This document shows positions 1-8,354 of a stretch of 64,000 nt of DNA, one piece after another. Each line of letters starts with the position of its first letter. Position 1 is the first letter of the stretch. Position numbers and translations under genes: made by a program. The DNA is from Octadecabacter temperatus (lineage in GTDB: Bacteria; Pseudomonadota; Alphaproteobacteria; Rhodobacterales; Rhodobacteraceae), in contig NZ_CP012160.1 in the NCBI RefSeq assembly GCF_001187845.1, positions 1,922,001-1,986,000 of the forward strand, given 5' to 3'. The notes under the pieces were generated by a model. It was not told where the DNA came from, ran no database searches, and worked only from the letters and a program-made list of their open reading frames with translations.

Positions 1-489
1 ATTCGCTTCGCGTGTTTCGGTGTATTCTGCTGGCGTTTCTTCCACCTCAGATGGCTCAAAACTCGCCAATTCAACAAAGCGCCCTGTTGCTGGGTCCAAC
101 TCACGGACCTGCGCCACAACACGCGTCACACCAACGCGGTACACGATCTCAGTACCACATGTGCTTTGCCCGCCCTGCGTCACGATATCCACGATTTCCG
201 ACATGGACGCCCCTTCAGGCACCAGAAAACTACCGGCCTTCAACGCAGATGCTTTACCTGAGTAATCGACCCCCATCCGGAAAATGGACGGCGAAGAAAT
301 CGCGTCTTGTTCAGCAAGGCTTTCACTCACGATCCGCATGTTTGATCCAGGCGTAACCTGCAGGCAAATCGCTTGGTCAAGCGGGCCCTCAGCGCTGTAT
401 TCGTTGGTTCCCCAAACGATCACACCACCAAACAGAAACATCGCGACAATAAGAAACGTCAGCGCGTTCGCCGCGATATGCTTCCACAT
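1..489 (-). CDS. mltG: Endolytic murein transglycosylase MltG, N-terminal part (runs off window)
   Basis: The minus frame opens with ATG at 489 and stays open to position 1, so only the first 163 residues are present and the catalytic domain is missing. The visible part has a short cytoplasmic N-terminus, one membrane anchor (about residues 6-28) and the start of a periplasmic region whose motif LKAGSFLVPEGASMSEI resembles the LysM-like segment of YceG/MltG proteins. MltG cleaves nascent glycan strands in the periplasm and helps set chain length. The start codon directly abuts the fabF stop, so the two are probably co-translated; fabF-mltG is a common order in alphaproteobacteria. The identification rests on the N-terminus and this order. 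Confidence 0.8.
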   Translation of the reverse strand, partial: MWKHIAANALTFLIVAMFLFGGVIVWGTNEYSAEGPLDQAICLQVTPGSNMRIVSESLAEQDAISSPSIFRMGVDYSGKASALKAGSFLVPEGASMSEIVDIVTQGGQSTCGTEIVYRVGVTRVVAQVRELDPATGRFVELASFEPSEVEETPAEYTETREAN

Positions 490-1749
490 TTATTTGACTT
501 TCCCGAACAGCACAGAGGCGTTGGTGCCGCCAAACCCAAACGAATTGGACAGTGCGACATCAATCTTACGCTCAACCTTCTTGTTAGCCGCCAGATCGAC
601 CTTCGTTTCAACCGCAGGGTTGTCGAGGTTGATCGTTGGAGGTGCCACCTGATCGCGGATCGCAAGAATGCTGAAGATCGCCTCAATCGCGCCAGCGGCC
701 CCCAAAAGGTGGCCTGTAGCAGATTTGGTCGATGACATCGTCACCTTGGATGCTGCGTCGCCCATCATGCGCTCCACCGCACCAAGTTCAATCGTGTCGG
801 CCATCGTGGATGTGCCGTGTGCGTTGATGTAATCGATATCCGCTGGCTCAAGCCCCGCGTCACCAAGCGCCATACGCATGGACCGCTCACCGCCCTCGCC
901 GTCCTCAGACGGTGCTGTGATGTGGTGTGCATCGCCCGTCAGGCCGTAACCGATGACCTCGGCGTAAATCTTGGCACCACGTGCAACCGCGTGATCGTAG
1001 TCTTCAAGCACAACCATGCCCGCGCCTTCGCCCATCACAAAACCATCACGGTCCGCGTCATATGGACGGCTTGCCGCCTTTGGATCATCCGCACGCTTGG
1101 TGGACAGCGCTTTACAGGCGTTAAAGCCCGCGATGCCGATCTCGCAAATCGTGGCTTCCGCCCCGCCTGCAATCATCACATCCGCACGGCCTGCTTTAAT
1201 CAACTGGGTCGCATCGCCAATCGCATGCGCACCTGTGGAACAGGCCGTCACAACCGCGTGGTTCGGGCCCTTAAAGCCGTACTTAATCGCGATTTGGCCG
1301 GAAATCAGGTTGATCAAAGCACCCGGAACAAAGAACGGCGACACGCGGCGCGGTCCCTTTTCTTTCATCATGATCGCAGTTTCGGCGATAGACTGAAGCC
1401 CACCAATACCAGACCCCGTCAAAACGCCTGTGCGCTCAAGGTCAGCAACGTCTTCCGGCTTCCAGCCTGCATCAGCGACAGCCTGTTCAGCCGCAGCCAT
1501 GGCGAACAGAATAAACGTGTCGACCTTACGGGCATCTTTAGGGTGCATGTATGTATCAGGATTGAACGTGCCATCCGTGCCGTCGCCATATGGCACTTCG
1601 CAAGCATAGGTGGTTCCAAACCCTTCAGGGTCAAACCGCGTAATTGGCCCAGCACCCGACTGTGCATCCAAAATGCGTTCCCAGCTTTTTTCAACACCAT
1701 CGGCCAGTGGGGTCACGAGACCCAACCCAGTCACAACTACTCGACGCAT
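490..1749 (-). CDS. fabF: 3-oxoacyl-[acyl-carrier-protein] synthase II
   Basis: This 419-residue condensing enzyme of cytoplasmic type II fatty-acid synthesis adds malonyl-ACP units to acyl-ACP; FabF is also the enzyme that elongates palmitoleate to cis-vaccenate. The thiolase-fold catalytic triad is complete: Cys170 in TACSTGAHAIG, His311 in NAHGTST and His347 in SATGHLLGAAG. Length is normal for FabF. It lies downstream of acpP on the same strand, but the two are separated by a gene on the opposite strand, so it may have its own promoter. The next gene, mltG, begins immediately after its stop codon. Confidence 0.97.
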   Translation of the reverse strand: MRRVVVTGLGLVTPLADGVEKSWERILDAQSGAGPITRFDPEGFGTTYACEVPYGDGTDGTFNPDTYMHPKDARKVDTFILFAMAAAEQAVADAGWKPEDVADLERTGVLTGSGIGGLQSIAETAIMMKEKGPRRVSPFFVPGALINLISGQIAIKYGFKGPNHAVVTACSTGAHAIGDATQLIKAGRADVMIAGGAEATICEIGIAGFNACKALSTKRADDPKAASRPYDADRDGFVMGEGAGMVVLEDYDHAVARGAKIYAEVIGYGLTGDAHHITAPSEDGEGGERSMRMALGDAGLEPADIDYINAHGTSTMADTIELGAVERMMGDAASKVTMSSTKSATGHLLGAAGAIEAIFSILAIRDQVAPPTINLDNPAVETKVDLAANKKVERKIDVALSNSFGFGGTNASVLFGKVK

Positions 1750-1930
1750 GCTCTAGCCCTCACGTTTGCATTTATTGAAGCCCTAATACCGCGTGCAAGG
1801 GGACAGGGGCAAGAGCGGGTGGCGTCAAAAAGCCGATCCAGCGAATACAGTGGTCGATGTCCGCTTTGCGGACTAAGAAGACCTTAGGAATTTGCTTTCG
1901 AAGCGCGAGTAATTGCTGCAGAAATGTTCC

Positions 1931-2674
1931 ATGGTCCGAATAACGTTTCACTCGCTCATCATTGTATTTCTTACGCTACTGACACAGCTCGGAGGTCTAG
2001 CATGGCTATTTGCTATTTGCTTTCGGCAGCGTGTTCTCGTTTTTGCCGTTGCCTACGTGGCGTTATCAACCAGCGCGCTCGTGGTCGCTCCAATGTTTGG
2101 GCGCGAACCAATTCCCTGCTTTTCCGAAGACACCTTTAGAATGAAATCTACATTGTATTGCGCGTTAAACAGGCAATACGTCACACCTGAACTTGAGGCA
2201 GTGTTGCAGGACTTCTCAATCGCAATGAGCGATGAATTTCCACAAACAACAACTTTGGTCCTAGACGCAAATTTTCCATTTATTTCGGGTTTCCCCTTGC
2301 TTCCCCACCTGTCGCACGACGACGGGCGTAAAGTTGATCTTGCATTTTTTTACAGAAACGATGGTGGTTTCCTACCGAACGTCACAAGATCACCAATCGG
2401 ATATTTCGCGTTTGAAGACGGTCCAACCGACTGTCCTGAGAACATGTTCACCCTGAGATGGAATTTTTCTTGGCTGCAAAGGCTTTGGCCAGACTATCAT
2501 TTAGAACCGCGACGCATGGCAATGGCTTTACAGTTGTTGAGCGCAGATGAACGGGTAGGGAAAGTCTTCATCGAGCCGCATTTAGCATCACGTTTTCAAG
2601 CTCAGAGCTCTAAAATTCGTTTCCAAGGGTGCAGAGCGGCGCGCCATGACGATCATATCCACCTTCAACTGTAG
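1931..2674 (+). CDS. Membrane-anchored LAS-type metallopeptidase (MepA/M15-like)
   Basis: A 247-residue protein from ATG 1931 (a TTG at 1913 is in frame but less likely; no clear Shine-Dalgarno is visible). Two hydrophobic segments at about residues 8-30 and 34-54 should place the rest in the periplasm. That part has the signature of LAS zinc peptidases, which cut D-Ala or meso-DAP cross-links in murein: SHDDGRKVDLAF supplies His129 and Asp136, and the C-terminal HDDHIHLQL supplies His239, His242 and His244, resembling the H-D-D-H-x-H motif of MepA. MepA has a cleaved signal rather than two membrane spans. The gene is visibly AT-richer than its neighbours and sits on the opposite strand inside the fab cluster, suggesting insertion. 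The exact substrate is unknown. Confidence 0.65.
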   Translation: MVRITFHSLIIVFLTLLTQLGGLAWLFAICFRQRVLVFAVAYVALSTSALVVAPMFGREPIPCFSEDTFRMKSTLYCALNRQYVTPELEAVLQDFSIAMSDEFPQTTTLVLDANFPFISGFPLLPHLSHDDGRKVDLAFFYRNDGGFLPNVTRSPIGYFAFEDGPTDCPENMFTLRWNFSWLQRLWPDYHLEPRRMAMALQLLSADERVGKVFIEPHLASRFQAQSSKIRFQGCRAARHDDHIHLQL

Positions 2675-2732
2675 GACTTGCACAGTTGCAGTCAAATTGG
2701 GCTCAAACCAGCCATCAAGCCCTTAAGCGAAA

Positions 2733-2762
2733 AAGGGCGGCGCCATCGCTGGCACCGCCCTT
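2733..2762 (-). terminator. Rho-independent terminator of acpP
   Basis: An inverted repeat (AAGGGCGG ... CCGCCCTT, with further GCC/GGC pairing inside) is followed on the minus strand by a T run. It lies 24 bp past the acpP stop codon and separates acpP transcription from the plus-strand peptidase gene. Confidence 0.8.
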
Positions 2763-2785
2763 CTCAAATCAAACTGTAAGCTCTC

Positions 2786-3019
2786 TTAGGAAGCTGCAGT
2801 GATAAACTTCGTCGCGTCGCCGAAGCTCTGAATAGTTTCAGCAGCGTCGTCAGGGATTTCGATACCGAATTCTTCTTCAAACGCCATCACGAGCTCAACT
2901 GTGTCGAGGCTATCTGCGCCCAGATCGTCGATGAAGGACGCGCCATCAACAACTTTATCTTCTTCAACACCAAGGTGCTCTACAACGATCTTACGTACGC
3001 GGTCTGCGACATCGCTCAT
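2786..3019 (-). CDS. acpP: Acyl carrier protein
   Basis: This 77-residue acidic protein carries the growing acyl chain on a 4'-phosphopantetheine arm. The attachment serine is Ser37 in [10 protein letters not shown], the invariant ACP motif, and the charge and length are standard for AcpP. About 190 bp without a gene separates it from fabG upstream, so it probably has its own strong promoter, and a terminator follows at 2733-2762. AcpP also donates acyl groups to LuxI-type synthases, so it is a likely substrate source for the luxI product encoded at 21 kb. Confidence 0.97.
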   Translation of the reverse strand: MSDVADRVRKIVVEHLGVEEDKVVDGASFIDDLGADSLDTVELVMAFEEEFGIEIPDDAAETIQSFGDATKFITAAS

Positions 3020-3211
3020 GTTAAATTCCTTACATAGTTCAGGGCCAAGGACCCGTTGGTTACCCGCCCTGCTTGCGCAGTTTAGGCTGTTATTTGGCCC
3101 TGCTCAGGACCTCTAGATTTTGCGACGTAGGGTCACAATTTCCAATTCTGCGCCCCCTTTAGCAGAGTTTCCCCGCTTGGCAAACGCTTTCGAACACGCC
3201 CGATATAGGGG

Positions 3212-3949
3212 TTACAGCATCGCCATACCACCATTGACATGCAAAGTCGTGCCCGTGACGTAGGCTGCCTGCTCACTCGCAAGATATAGCGCAGCCGCTG
3301 CAATTTCGTCCGGATTGCCCATGCGACCAGCTGGAATTTGCACGTTGATCTTGTCTTTTTGCTCATCCGTCAGCTTGTCGGTCATGGCTGTCGCAATAAA
3401 CCCTGGGGCAATACAGTTCACCGTAATCCCACGGCTTGCGACCTCATAAGCAATGGACTTGGACAAGCCGACCATACCAGCCTTAGATGCAGCATAGTTA
3501 GCCTGTCCTGGGTTACCAGTGGCACCAACGATAGAACTAATGTTCACAATACGGCCCCAACGCGCTTTCATCATGCCACGCATAACACCGCGACACAGAC
3601 GCATTGTTGATGTCAGGTTGACGTTAATCACATCATCCCATTCGTCGTCCTTCATCCGCATGAAAATCTGATCGCGCGTGATACCGGCATTGTTCACCAG
3701 AATATCGACGGATCCCATCGCATCCGCAGCCTGCTTTGGCAGCGCATCAACGGCTTCACCGTCGCTCAGGTTACATGTCAGCACATGGGCGCGCTCGCCC
3801 AGCTCAGCGGCCAATGCCTCAAGCGGTTCAACCCGCGTGCCAGACAGACCAACAGTCGCGCCAGCACCGTGCAGCGTCTTGGCAATTTCGCCACCAATGC
3901 CACCAGAAGCACCTGTAATCAGTGCATTTTTACCAGTTAAGTTAAACAT
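3212..3949 (-). CDS. fabG: 3-oxoacyl-[acyl-carrier-protein] reductase
   Basis: A 245-residue short-chain dehydrogenase that reduces 3-oxoacyl-ACP with NADPH in fatty-acid elongation. The dinucleotide motif TGASGGIG lies at residues 12-19, NNAG at 86-89, and the catalytic Ser139, Tyr152 and Lys156 are in place (YAASK). It starts 3 bp after the stop of the 73-residue membrane gene, which in turn follows fabD closely, so the three probably form one transcript. The location among fab genes distinguishes it from the many other short-chain dehydrogenases. Confidence 0.97.
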   Translation of the reverse strand: MFNLTGKNALITGASGGIGGEIAKTLHGAGATVGLSGTRVEPLEALAAELGERAHVLTCNLSDGEAVDALPKQAADAMGSVDILVNNAGITRDQIFMRMKDDEWDDVINVNLTSTMRLCRGVMRGMMKARWGRIVNISSIVGATGNPGQANYAASKAGMVGLSKSIAYEVASRGITVNCIAPGFIATAMTDKLTDEQKDKINVQIPAGRMGNPDEIAAAALYLASEQAAYVTGTTLHVNGGMAML

Positions 3950-3952
3950 ATC

Positions 3953-4174
3953 TCACTCCTCGCCATTATCTTTTTGTTCTTGTTTGCGCATGTAGATCCA
4001 ATTGCCGAACGCGACCAGTGGACCTAAATATAGAAAGGCAATAACAAGCCCGTATTTGTTGCCGTTGCTTTTGCCTTGCTCATTCAGAATGCCTGTTTGG
4101 GCGATCAATAAAAGCAAAAGCCATCCCGCCAGAATACCTATCGTCCACAACGTCGACGGTTTCCAATTGCTCAT
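3953..4174 (-). CDS. Small two-helix membrane protein between fabD and fabG
   Basis: A 73-residue protein with two predicted membrane helices (about residues 9-27 and 42-61) joined by a short polar loop (NEQGKSNGNK), and a charged C-terminus rich in Lys, Gln and Glu. I do not recognise a family. It lies 30 bp after fabD and 3 bp before fabG in the same orientation, which argues that it is real and co-transcribed with fatty-acid synthesis genes. Its function is unknown; an accessory or structural membrane role is only a guess. Confidence 0.7.
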   Translation of the reverse strand: MSNWKPSTLWTIGILAGWLLLLLIAQTGILNEQGKSNGNKYGLVIAFLYLGPLVAFGNWIYMRKQEQKDNGEE

Positions 4175-4204
4175 GTGGTGCTCCTATTCTCGCCCTGCGA
4201 CGGC

Positions 4205-5140
4205 TTATGCATTCAACGCTTCAGCAGCCGCCTTCACATCATCAGGCGTGCCAACAGCGCGCGTCGCGATAGAACGGTCCACCCGTTTCACCATACCAGA
4301 CAGCGCTTTACCCGCGCCGATTTCCCATGCTTCGGTCACACCAGCACCCGCCATCCACATTACACTTTCGCGCCAGCGCACAGATCCTGTCACCTGCTCA
4401 ATCAACAAATCCTTGATGTCAGACCCGTCCACAGCCTCTGCGCGCACATTCGCGATCAGCGGGACCTTTGGCGCGTTCATAGACACATCCGCCAGAGCCG
4501 CCGCCATGATATCCCCAGCAGGCGCCATCAGGCTTGAGTGGAACGGCGCAGACACAGGCAACAACATCGCGCGTTTCGCGCCATTGGCCTTTGCGATCTC
4601 AACGGCACGTTCAACAGCGGCCTTATGGCCGGACACGACAACCTGTGATGGGTCATTGTCGTTGGCCGCTTGGCAAACCTCGCCCTGCGCCGCTTCCGCC
4701 GCAACAGCCTGTGCCGCCTCGAAATCCATGCCCAAAAGCACAGCCATCGCACCGATGCCCACAGGCACGGCCAGTTGCATCGCTTCACCGCGAATACGCA
4801 AAAGACGCGCTGTATCAGCAATGCTAAACGCACCAGACGCTGCCAATGCGGAATATTCACCCAACGAATGACCCGCCACATAAGACGCCGCATCAATGCC
4901 TACGCCTTCGGCCTCAAGCGCCTTCATCGCCGCCAATGACGTCGCCATCAGCGCAGGTTGCGCGTTCTTAGTCAGCGTCAGGTCGGCAATGTCGCCGGAC
5001 CAGATCAGATCGGACAGTTTCTCACCCAAGGCATCGTCGACTTCATCAAACACGGCCTTCGCCGCAGAATAACTTTCAGCCAGTGCTTGCCCCATCCCGA
5101 TGGTCTGTGCGCCTTGGCCTGGAAATACGAATGCTCTCAT
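4205..5140 (-). CDS. fabD: Malonyl-CoA:ACP transacylase
   Basis: A 311-residue transacylase that loads malonyl groups from CoA onto ACP, supplying FabF and the initiating synthase. The nucleophile Ser92 sits in GHSLGEYSALAASG, Arg117 is placed to bind the malonyl carboxylate, His201 (PFHSSLM) completes the catalytic dyad, and the N-terminal FPGQGAQ motif is intact. It is the first gene of the fabD - small membrane gene - fabG run, and a terminator at 5233-5251 separates it from the gene upstream. Confidence 0.97.
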   Translation of the reverse strand: MRAFVFPGQGAQTIGMGQALAESYSAAKAVFDEVDDALGEKLSDLIWSGDIADLTLTKNAQPALMATSLAAMKALEAEGVGIDAASYVAGHSLGEYSALAASGAFSIADTARLLRIRGEAMQLAVPVGIGAMAVLLGMDFEAAQAVAAEAAQGEVCQAANDNDPSQVVVSGHKAAVERAVEIAKANGAKRAMLLPVSAPFHSSLMAPAGDIMAAALADVSMNAPKVPLIANVRAEAVDGSDIKDLLIEQVTGSVRWRESVMWMAGAGVTEAWEIGAGKALSGMVKRVDRSIATRAVGTPDDVKAAAEALNA

Positions 5141-5232
5141 GGTTGCCCCTGTTGTTTGCTTTACTCAGGGTTAGCGCGACCACGCCATGCACACAAGACA
5201 CCTGCACAAAGGCAGCCCACTAATACGCAAAA

Positions 5233-5251
5233 CGGCCCCACAAAGGGACCG
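5233..5251 (-). terminator. Terminator between the 208-residue membrane protein gene and fabD
   Basis: On the minus strand CGGTCCC and GGGGCCG form a 7-bp stem (one G-T pair) followed by TTTT. It is 27 bp downstream of the stop codon of the membrane protein gene. Confidence 0.65.
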
Positions 5252-5278
5252 CTTGTTTTAGGTAACTTCAAGTGCGTA

Positions 5279-5905
5279 TTATGCAACCAACGGACCGCCC
5301 CAAACAGCTTCACGAACAGGACCAGACGCCTCTAGTCCGCAATCGCTGGCGATACGGTCACGCAACACAGCCAACGCAGATACCGCACCGTCCCCTGCTG
5401 AAATAGCACCGGCCCCTTTGACCCGAATTTGCACCTGCCCGAAGCCACGGTTTTCGCGGGATTCCACAACCTGAACAGCCTCTACCGCGTCCAACCCATG
5501 CGTCGCCAAAACCAGCCTGCCACCGAAGGCGCCGTCGACCACTTCACGCAGTTCACCAGTTGAGGTGTCGAATTGAACCCGTACCTGCGTGCCACGTGCC
5601 GCAACACGCGCAAGCATTACAGTTGCGAACATCAACAAACCAGAAACGATCAACTTAGAGCTGAACGCCGCAGTGGCAAACGCCATGGATGGCAAAAGCC
5701 AAACGCCCAAGGCTGCGATAAACGCCGTCCCCGCGAAAAAGCCCGTCATCGCCCGCATCAAAACAGCAACATCAAAAACGTGTTCGTTTGGACGCACTTC
5801 AAAGCCCCAAAAATGTTCAGTCACATTTGCGCGCATGAAAACGGGTTGCTTCAATGTCGACGTGCGCGGGTTCGTGAATTCTGAAATTTGAGGCTGTGCA
5901 GTCAT
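5279..5905 (-). CDS. Conserved-looking membrane protein of unknown function
   Basis: I do not recognise this protein. ATG 5905 is chosen because GGAG lies about 6 bases upstream, giving 208 residues; the reading frame is open further upstream but lacks a good ribosome-binding site. A polar N-terminus of about 50 residues is followed by two membrane helices (about 52-72 and 84-103) and a soluble C-terminal half beginning with a beta-rich RGTQVRVQFDTSTGELREV segment. It is transcribed divergently from rpsF and terminated before fabD, so it is probably monocistronic. Confidence 0.7.
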   Translation of the reverse strand: MTAQPQISEFTNPRTSTLKQPVFMRANVTEHFWGFEVRPNEHVFDVAVLMRAMTGFFAGTAFIAALGVWLLPSMAFATAAFSSKLIVSGLLMFATVMLARVAARGTQVRVQFDTSTGELREVVDGAFGGRLVLATHGLDAVEAVQVVESRENRGFGQVQIRVKGAGAISAGDGAVSALAVLRDRIASDCGLEASGPVREAVWGGPLVA

Positions 5906-6077
5906 GAGTTTCTCCATTTGTTGAGCACAATCTCGAGGCGAACTGGGGCACAAACAGGGCAACCAAGTGGTGAATGCGGGGAATTTTAACTTTTTGATAA
6001 CCATCGTTAACAAACCTACCCCCAGCATCACGTGGGTTACGTGTTCTCGGATGCGCCCAATGCATGTCGTGTTTTAC

Positions 6078-6105
6078 TTGCGCAAACGCGCCCCGTGCGT
6101 ATAAG
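6078..6105 (+). promoter_or_regulatory. Candidate promoter of the rpsF operon
   Basis: TTGCGC (6078-6083) and TATAAG (6100-6105) are separated by 16 bp and lie just upstream of the structured rpsF leader. The -35 matches the sigma-70 consensus only partly, so this is tentative. Confidence 0.35.
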
Positions 6106-6114
6106 GCCCCCACC

Positions 6115-6179
6115 TTGTGCAGCTTTTTATGAACTGCGCAGTCTCTCGTGGGCGGGAGCGCAAGGTTCAATCCCCGCCC
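6115..6179 (+). promoter_or_regulatory. Structured leader of rpsF, possible S6:S18 autoregulatory RNA
   Basis: Two hairpins precede rpsF. The first pairs TGTGCAG with CTGCGCA (about 6115-6140). The second is a perfect 7-bp stem, GGGCGGG at 6150-6156 with CCCGCCC at 6173-6179, around a 16-base loop, ending 35 bp before the ATG. rpsF transcripts in many bacteria carry a leader bound by the S6:S18 complex. Whether this one fits that RNA family needs a covariance search; pairing and position are what I can see. Confidence 0.4.
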
Positions 6180-6214
6180 TATGAAATGCGCTGATAGATA
6201 TGAACGGAGTTCCC

Positions 6215-6568
6215 ATGCCTTTATATGAGCATGTGATGATTGCGCGTCAGGACTTGTCCAACACGCAAGCAGAAGCCCTCATCGAACACTTCTCCACAGT
6301 GCTTTCTGACAACGACGGTAAAGTCGTTATGTCCGAGTACTGGGGCGTCAAGACGATGGCCTACAAGATCAACAAGAACCGCAAAGGTCACTACGCCTTT
6401 TTGCGCTCTGATGCACCGGCACCAGCCGTGCAAGAGATGGAGCGTCTGATGCGTTTGCACGAAGACGTAATGCGCGTTCTGACGATTAAAGTTGATGCAC
6501 ACGAAGAAGGTCCTTCCGTGCAGATGCAAAAGCGTGACGAGCGTCCAGAACGCCGCGAACGCCGCTAA
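6215..6568 (+). CDS. rpsF: 30S ribosomal protein S6
   Basis: A 117-residue S6 protein from ATG 6215; the N-terminus MPLYEHV and a GGAG ribosome-binding site decide the start over an in-frame ATG at 6200. S6 binds S18 on the platform of the small subunit. The C-terminus is rich in Arg and Glu (RDERPERRERR), as usual for the family. It heads the rpsF-rpsR-rplI operon, with 29 bp to rpsR, and is preceded by a structured leader that could serve feedback control. Confidence 0.97.
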   Translation: MPLYEHVMIARQDLSNTQAEALIEHFSTVLSDNDGKVVMSEYWGVKTMAYKINKNRKGHYAFLRSDAPAPAVQEMERLMRLHEDVMRVLTIKVDAHEEGPSVQMQKRDERPERRERR

Positions 6569-6597
6569 TCACTTAGATCAAGAAAGGACCATAAGTC

Positions 6598-6825
6598 ATG
6601 GCTACTAAACCATTTTTCCGTCGCCGTAAGTCCGATCCATTTGAGGGCGAGAACGCTCCAAAGATCGACTACAAAGACACACGTACACTGCAGCGCTACA
6701 TCTCTGAGCGCGGCAAAATCGTTCCATCCCGCATCACCGCAGTCGGTGCAAAGAACCAACGTGCTTTGGCACGTGCGATCAAACGCGCTCGGTTCCTTGC
6801 TCTGTTGCCTTACGCCGTTAAGTAA
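6598..6825 (+). CDS. rpsR: 30S ribosomal protein S18
   Basis: A 75-residue basic protein with the family core [20 protein letters not shown] and the C-terminal [16 protein letters not shown]18 forms a heterodimer with S6 in the 30S platform. The gene lies between rpsF and rplI, 12 bp before rplI, in the standard bacterial order. Confidence 0.98.
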   Translation: MATKPFFRRRKSDPFEGENAPKIDYKDTRTLQRYISERGKIVPSRITAVGAKNQRALARAIKRARFLALLPYAVK

Positions 6826-6837
6826 AGGACAGACATC

Positions 6838-7470
6838 ATGGATATCATCCTTCTAGAACGCGTTGCGAAGCTGGGTCAGATGGGCGACGTCGTCTCTGTG
6901 AAACAGGGCTACGCACGCAACTTCTTGCTTCCACAAGGAAAAGCACTGCGCGTCAACGCGGCCAACATGGCAACGTTTGAAGCACAGAAAGCTCAGCTCG
7001 AAGCAACCAACCTCGAAACCAAAAAAGAAGCCGACGCATTGTCTGCAAAGCTGGACGGCGAAACATTCGTCGTGATTCGCTCTGCGTCCGATGGCGGCAA
7101 CCTTTACGGTTCCGTAACAACACGCGATGCCGCAGAAGCTGCAACAGCAGCTGGCTTCACAGTGGACAAAAAGCAGGTTGCTTTGATCGACCCGATCAAA
7201 GAACTCGGCATCCACGACGTGCTGGTTAAGCTACACCCAGAGGTTACAGCGACCATCAAGCTGAACGTTGCACGTTCTGCTGAAGAAGCTGAGCTTCAGG
7301 CTGCTGGCAAGTCCGTTGCTGAACTGGCTGCTGAAGCTGAGGCAGAAGCTGAATTCGAAATTCAGGAACTGTTCGACGATCTCGGCGCTGCTGGCATGGA
7401 CGACTTCGGCGATGACGACGCAGCTCCTGCTGCTGAAGCACCTTCCGAGGAAGCATCTGACGAAGAGTAA
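6838..7470 (+). CDS. rplI: 50S ribosomal protein L9 with acidic C-terminal extension
   Basis: A 210-residue L9. The N-terminal domain ([19 protein letters not shown], then [12 protein letters not shown]) and the connecting helix and C-terminal domain (to about residue 150) are typical. Beyond this lies an extension of about 60 residues, rich in Glu, Asp and Ala (ending [11 protein letters not shown]), which is longer than the roughly 150-residue family norm. It is the last gene of the operon and is followed by a strong terminator at 7493-7524. Confidence 0.97.
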   Translation: MDIILLERVAKLGQMGDVVSVKQGYARNFLLPQGKALRVNAANMATFEAQKAQLEATNLETKKEADALSAKLDGETFVVIRSASDGGNLYGSVTTRDAAEAATAAGFTVDKKQVALIDPIKELGIHDVLVKLHPEVTATIKLNVARSAEEAELQAAGKSVAELAAEAEAEAEFEIQELFDDLGAAGMDDFGDDDAAPAAEAPSEEASDEE

Positions 7471-7492
7471 CCTCTTCCAGATCACCAAATAG

Positions 7493-7524
7493 AAAGGCCG
7501 CTCCGTTACAGGAGCGGCCTTTTT
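7493..7524 (+). terminator. Terminator of rpsF-rpsR-rplI
   Basis: A perfect 12-bp stem (AAAGGCCGCTCC with GGAGCGGCCTTT) around a 6-base loop is followed by a T run, 22 bp after the rplI stop codon. Confidence 0.9.
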
Positions 7525-7544
7525 CGTTCGCGCATCATGCAACC

Positions 7545-7895
7545 TCAGGTTCTGTAGCTGCGCACCATCACCCAACCCAACAGAACCAACGACAAAACGG
7601 TAATTGCCGAAAAGCCAACGCTGCCCTCAATCACCAACATCACCAACGACAGGGCAAACGTCACCGCGACCACCCCTGCCCCAAAGAACCGCGTGCGCGG
7701 CAGAAGGATCAGCGCACCAGCAATAAACTGAACGACGCCGTAACAGATCAACATCGTTCTACTCACGCCGTACTTTCCAAAAAACGCGACGTCATGTTCC
7801 ATCGCCATGATTTTCGCTGCCCCTGACGAGCACGCCAGAAAAACCAGCACGCCAATCACGGCCACGAGAACACCCTTTATAGCACGCTCGTTCAT
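7545..7895 (-). CDS. DoxX-like four-helix membrane protein
   Basis: A 116-residue, strongly hydrophobic protein with about four membrane helices and the overall pattern of the DoxX-like (DoxX_2) family. ATG 7895 is chosen because it overlaps the stop of the SRPBCC gene as ATGA, implying translational coupling; an ATG two codons upstream is possible. It is the last gene of an arsR - SRPBCC - DoxX operon, a combination often seen under small ArsR regulators. The biochemical role is unknown. Confidence 0.75.
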   Translation of the reverse strand: MNERAIKGVLVAVIGVLVFLACSSGAAKIMAMEHDVAFFGKYGVSRTMLICYGVVQFIAGALILLPRTRFFGAGVVAVTFALSLVMLVIEGSVGFSAITVLSLVLLGWVMVRSYRT

Positions 7896-8344
7896 TTGCA
7901 TGCCCCAGCGTAGGCCTCTTCGAACAACAACCCCCAGCTGCTGCCGTACCCGTTGAGCATCATTTCAGCCATGTCGCCGTAGCCTTCCCAGTTGCTATGC
8001 ACCAACTCCACCCGTGTCGTCGTTGCGCTTAACGGTGTGAACGTCACATCAACCTGCCCTGACTGTTCAGGTGGCAGCCCCATGTGGAAATCCAATTGTA
8101 GATGGTGATGGGCATCAAACTTTGTAAATGTTCCCCAATGGTGTTCATCATCATCGATCGCGGTCTCAACGATCTGCCCGCCAAGACGCGCCTCGACGCT
8201 CAAGCCTTTCGCCGGGCCACCTGCCCGCATCAACGACATGGACCGTTTTTCAAGCGGCCACCATGTCGCCATGTCGCAGAAAATGTCGAAGGCCTGTTGC
8301 TGGCCGCACGGCACTTCGATGGTTTTGATGACGGGATCAAGCAT
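7892..8344 (-). CDS. SRPBCC (AHSA1-like) domain protein
   Basis: A 150-residue protein of the START/Bet v 1-like SRPBCC fold. It opens with the family pattern (VIKTIEVPCGQQQAFDIFCDMATWWPL), has a central GGQIVETAIDDDEHHWGTFTKFD strand region split by acidic loops, and ends with a helix after VELVHSNWEGYG. ATG 8344 has a GAAGGA-type ribosome-binding site and follows the arsR stop by 10 bp; the longer frame upstream would overlap arsR. Such proteins bind small hydrophobic ligands in a deep cavity. The ligand here is not known. Confidence 0.8.
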   Translation of the reverse strand: MLDPVIKTIEVPCGQQQAFDIFCDMATWWPLEKRSMSLMRAGGPAKGLSVEARLGGQIVETAIDDDEHHWGTFTKFDAHHHLQLDFHMGLPPEQSGQVDVTFTPLSATTTRVELVHSNWEGYGDMAEMMLNGYGSSWGLLFEEAYAGACK

Positions 8345-8354
8345 AACGTTTCCT

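Noticed and set aside
817..1887. Long plus-strand reading frame of 356 codons
   Set aside because: It runs antisense to fabF, gives an Arg/His-rich sequence without a recognisable fold and has no ribosome-binding site; fabF motifs decide the strand.
6163..6172. GGTTCAATCC, like a tRNA T-arm, upstream of rpsF
   Set aside because: The flanking bases do not form a T-stem, and no D- or anticodon arm is nearby; it is the loop of the rpsF leader hairpin.
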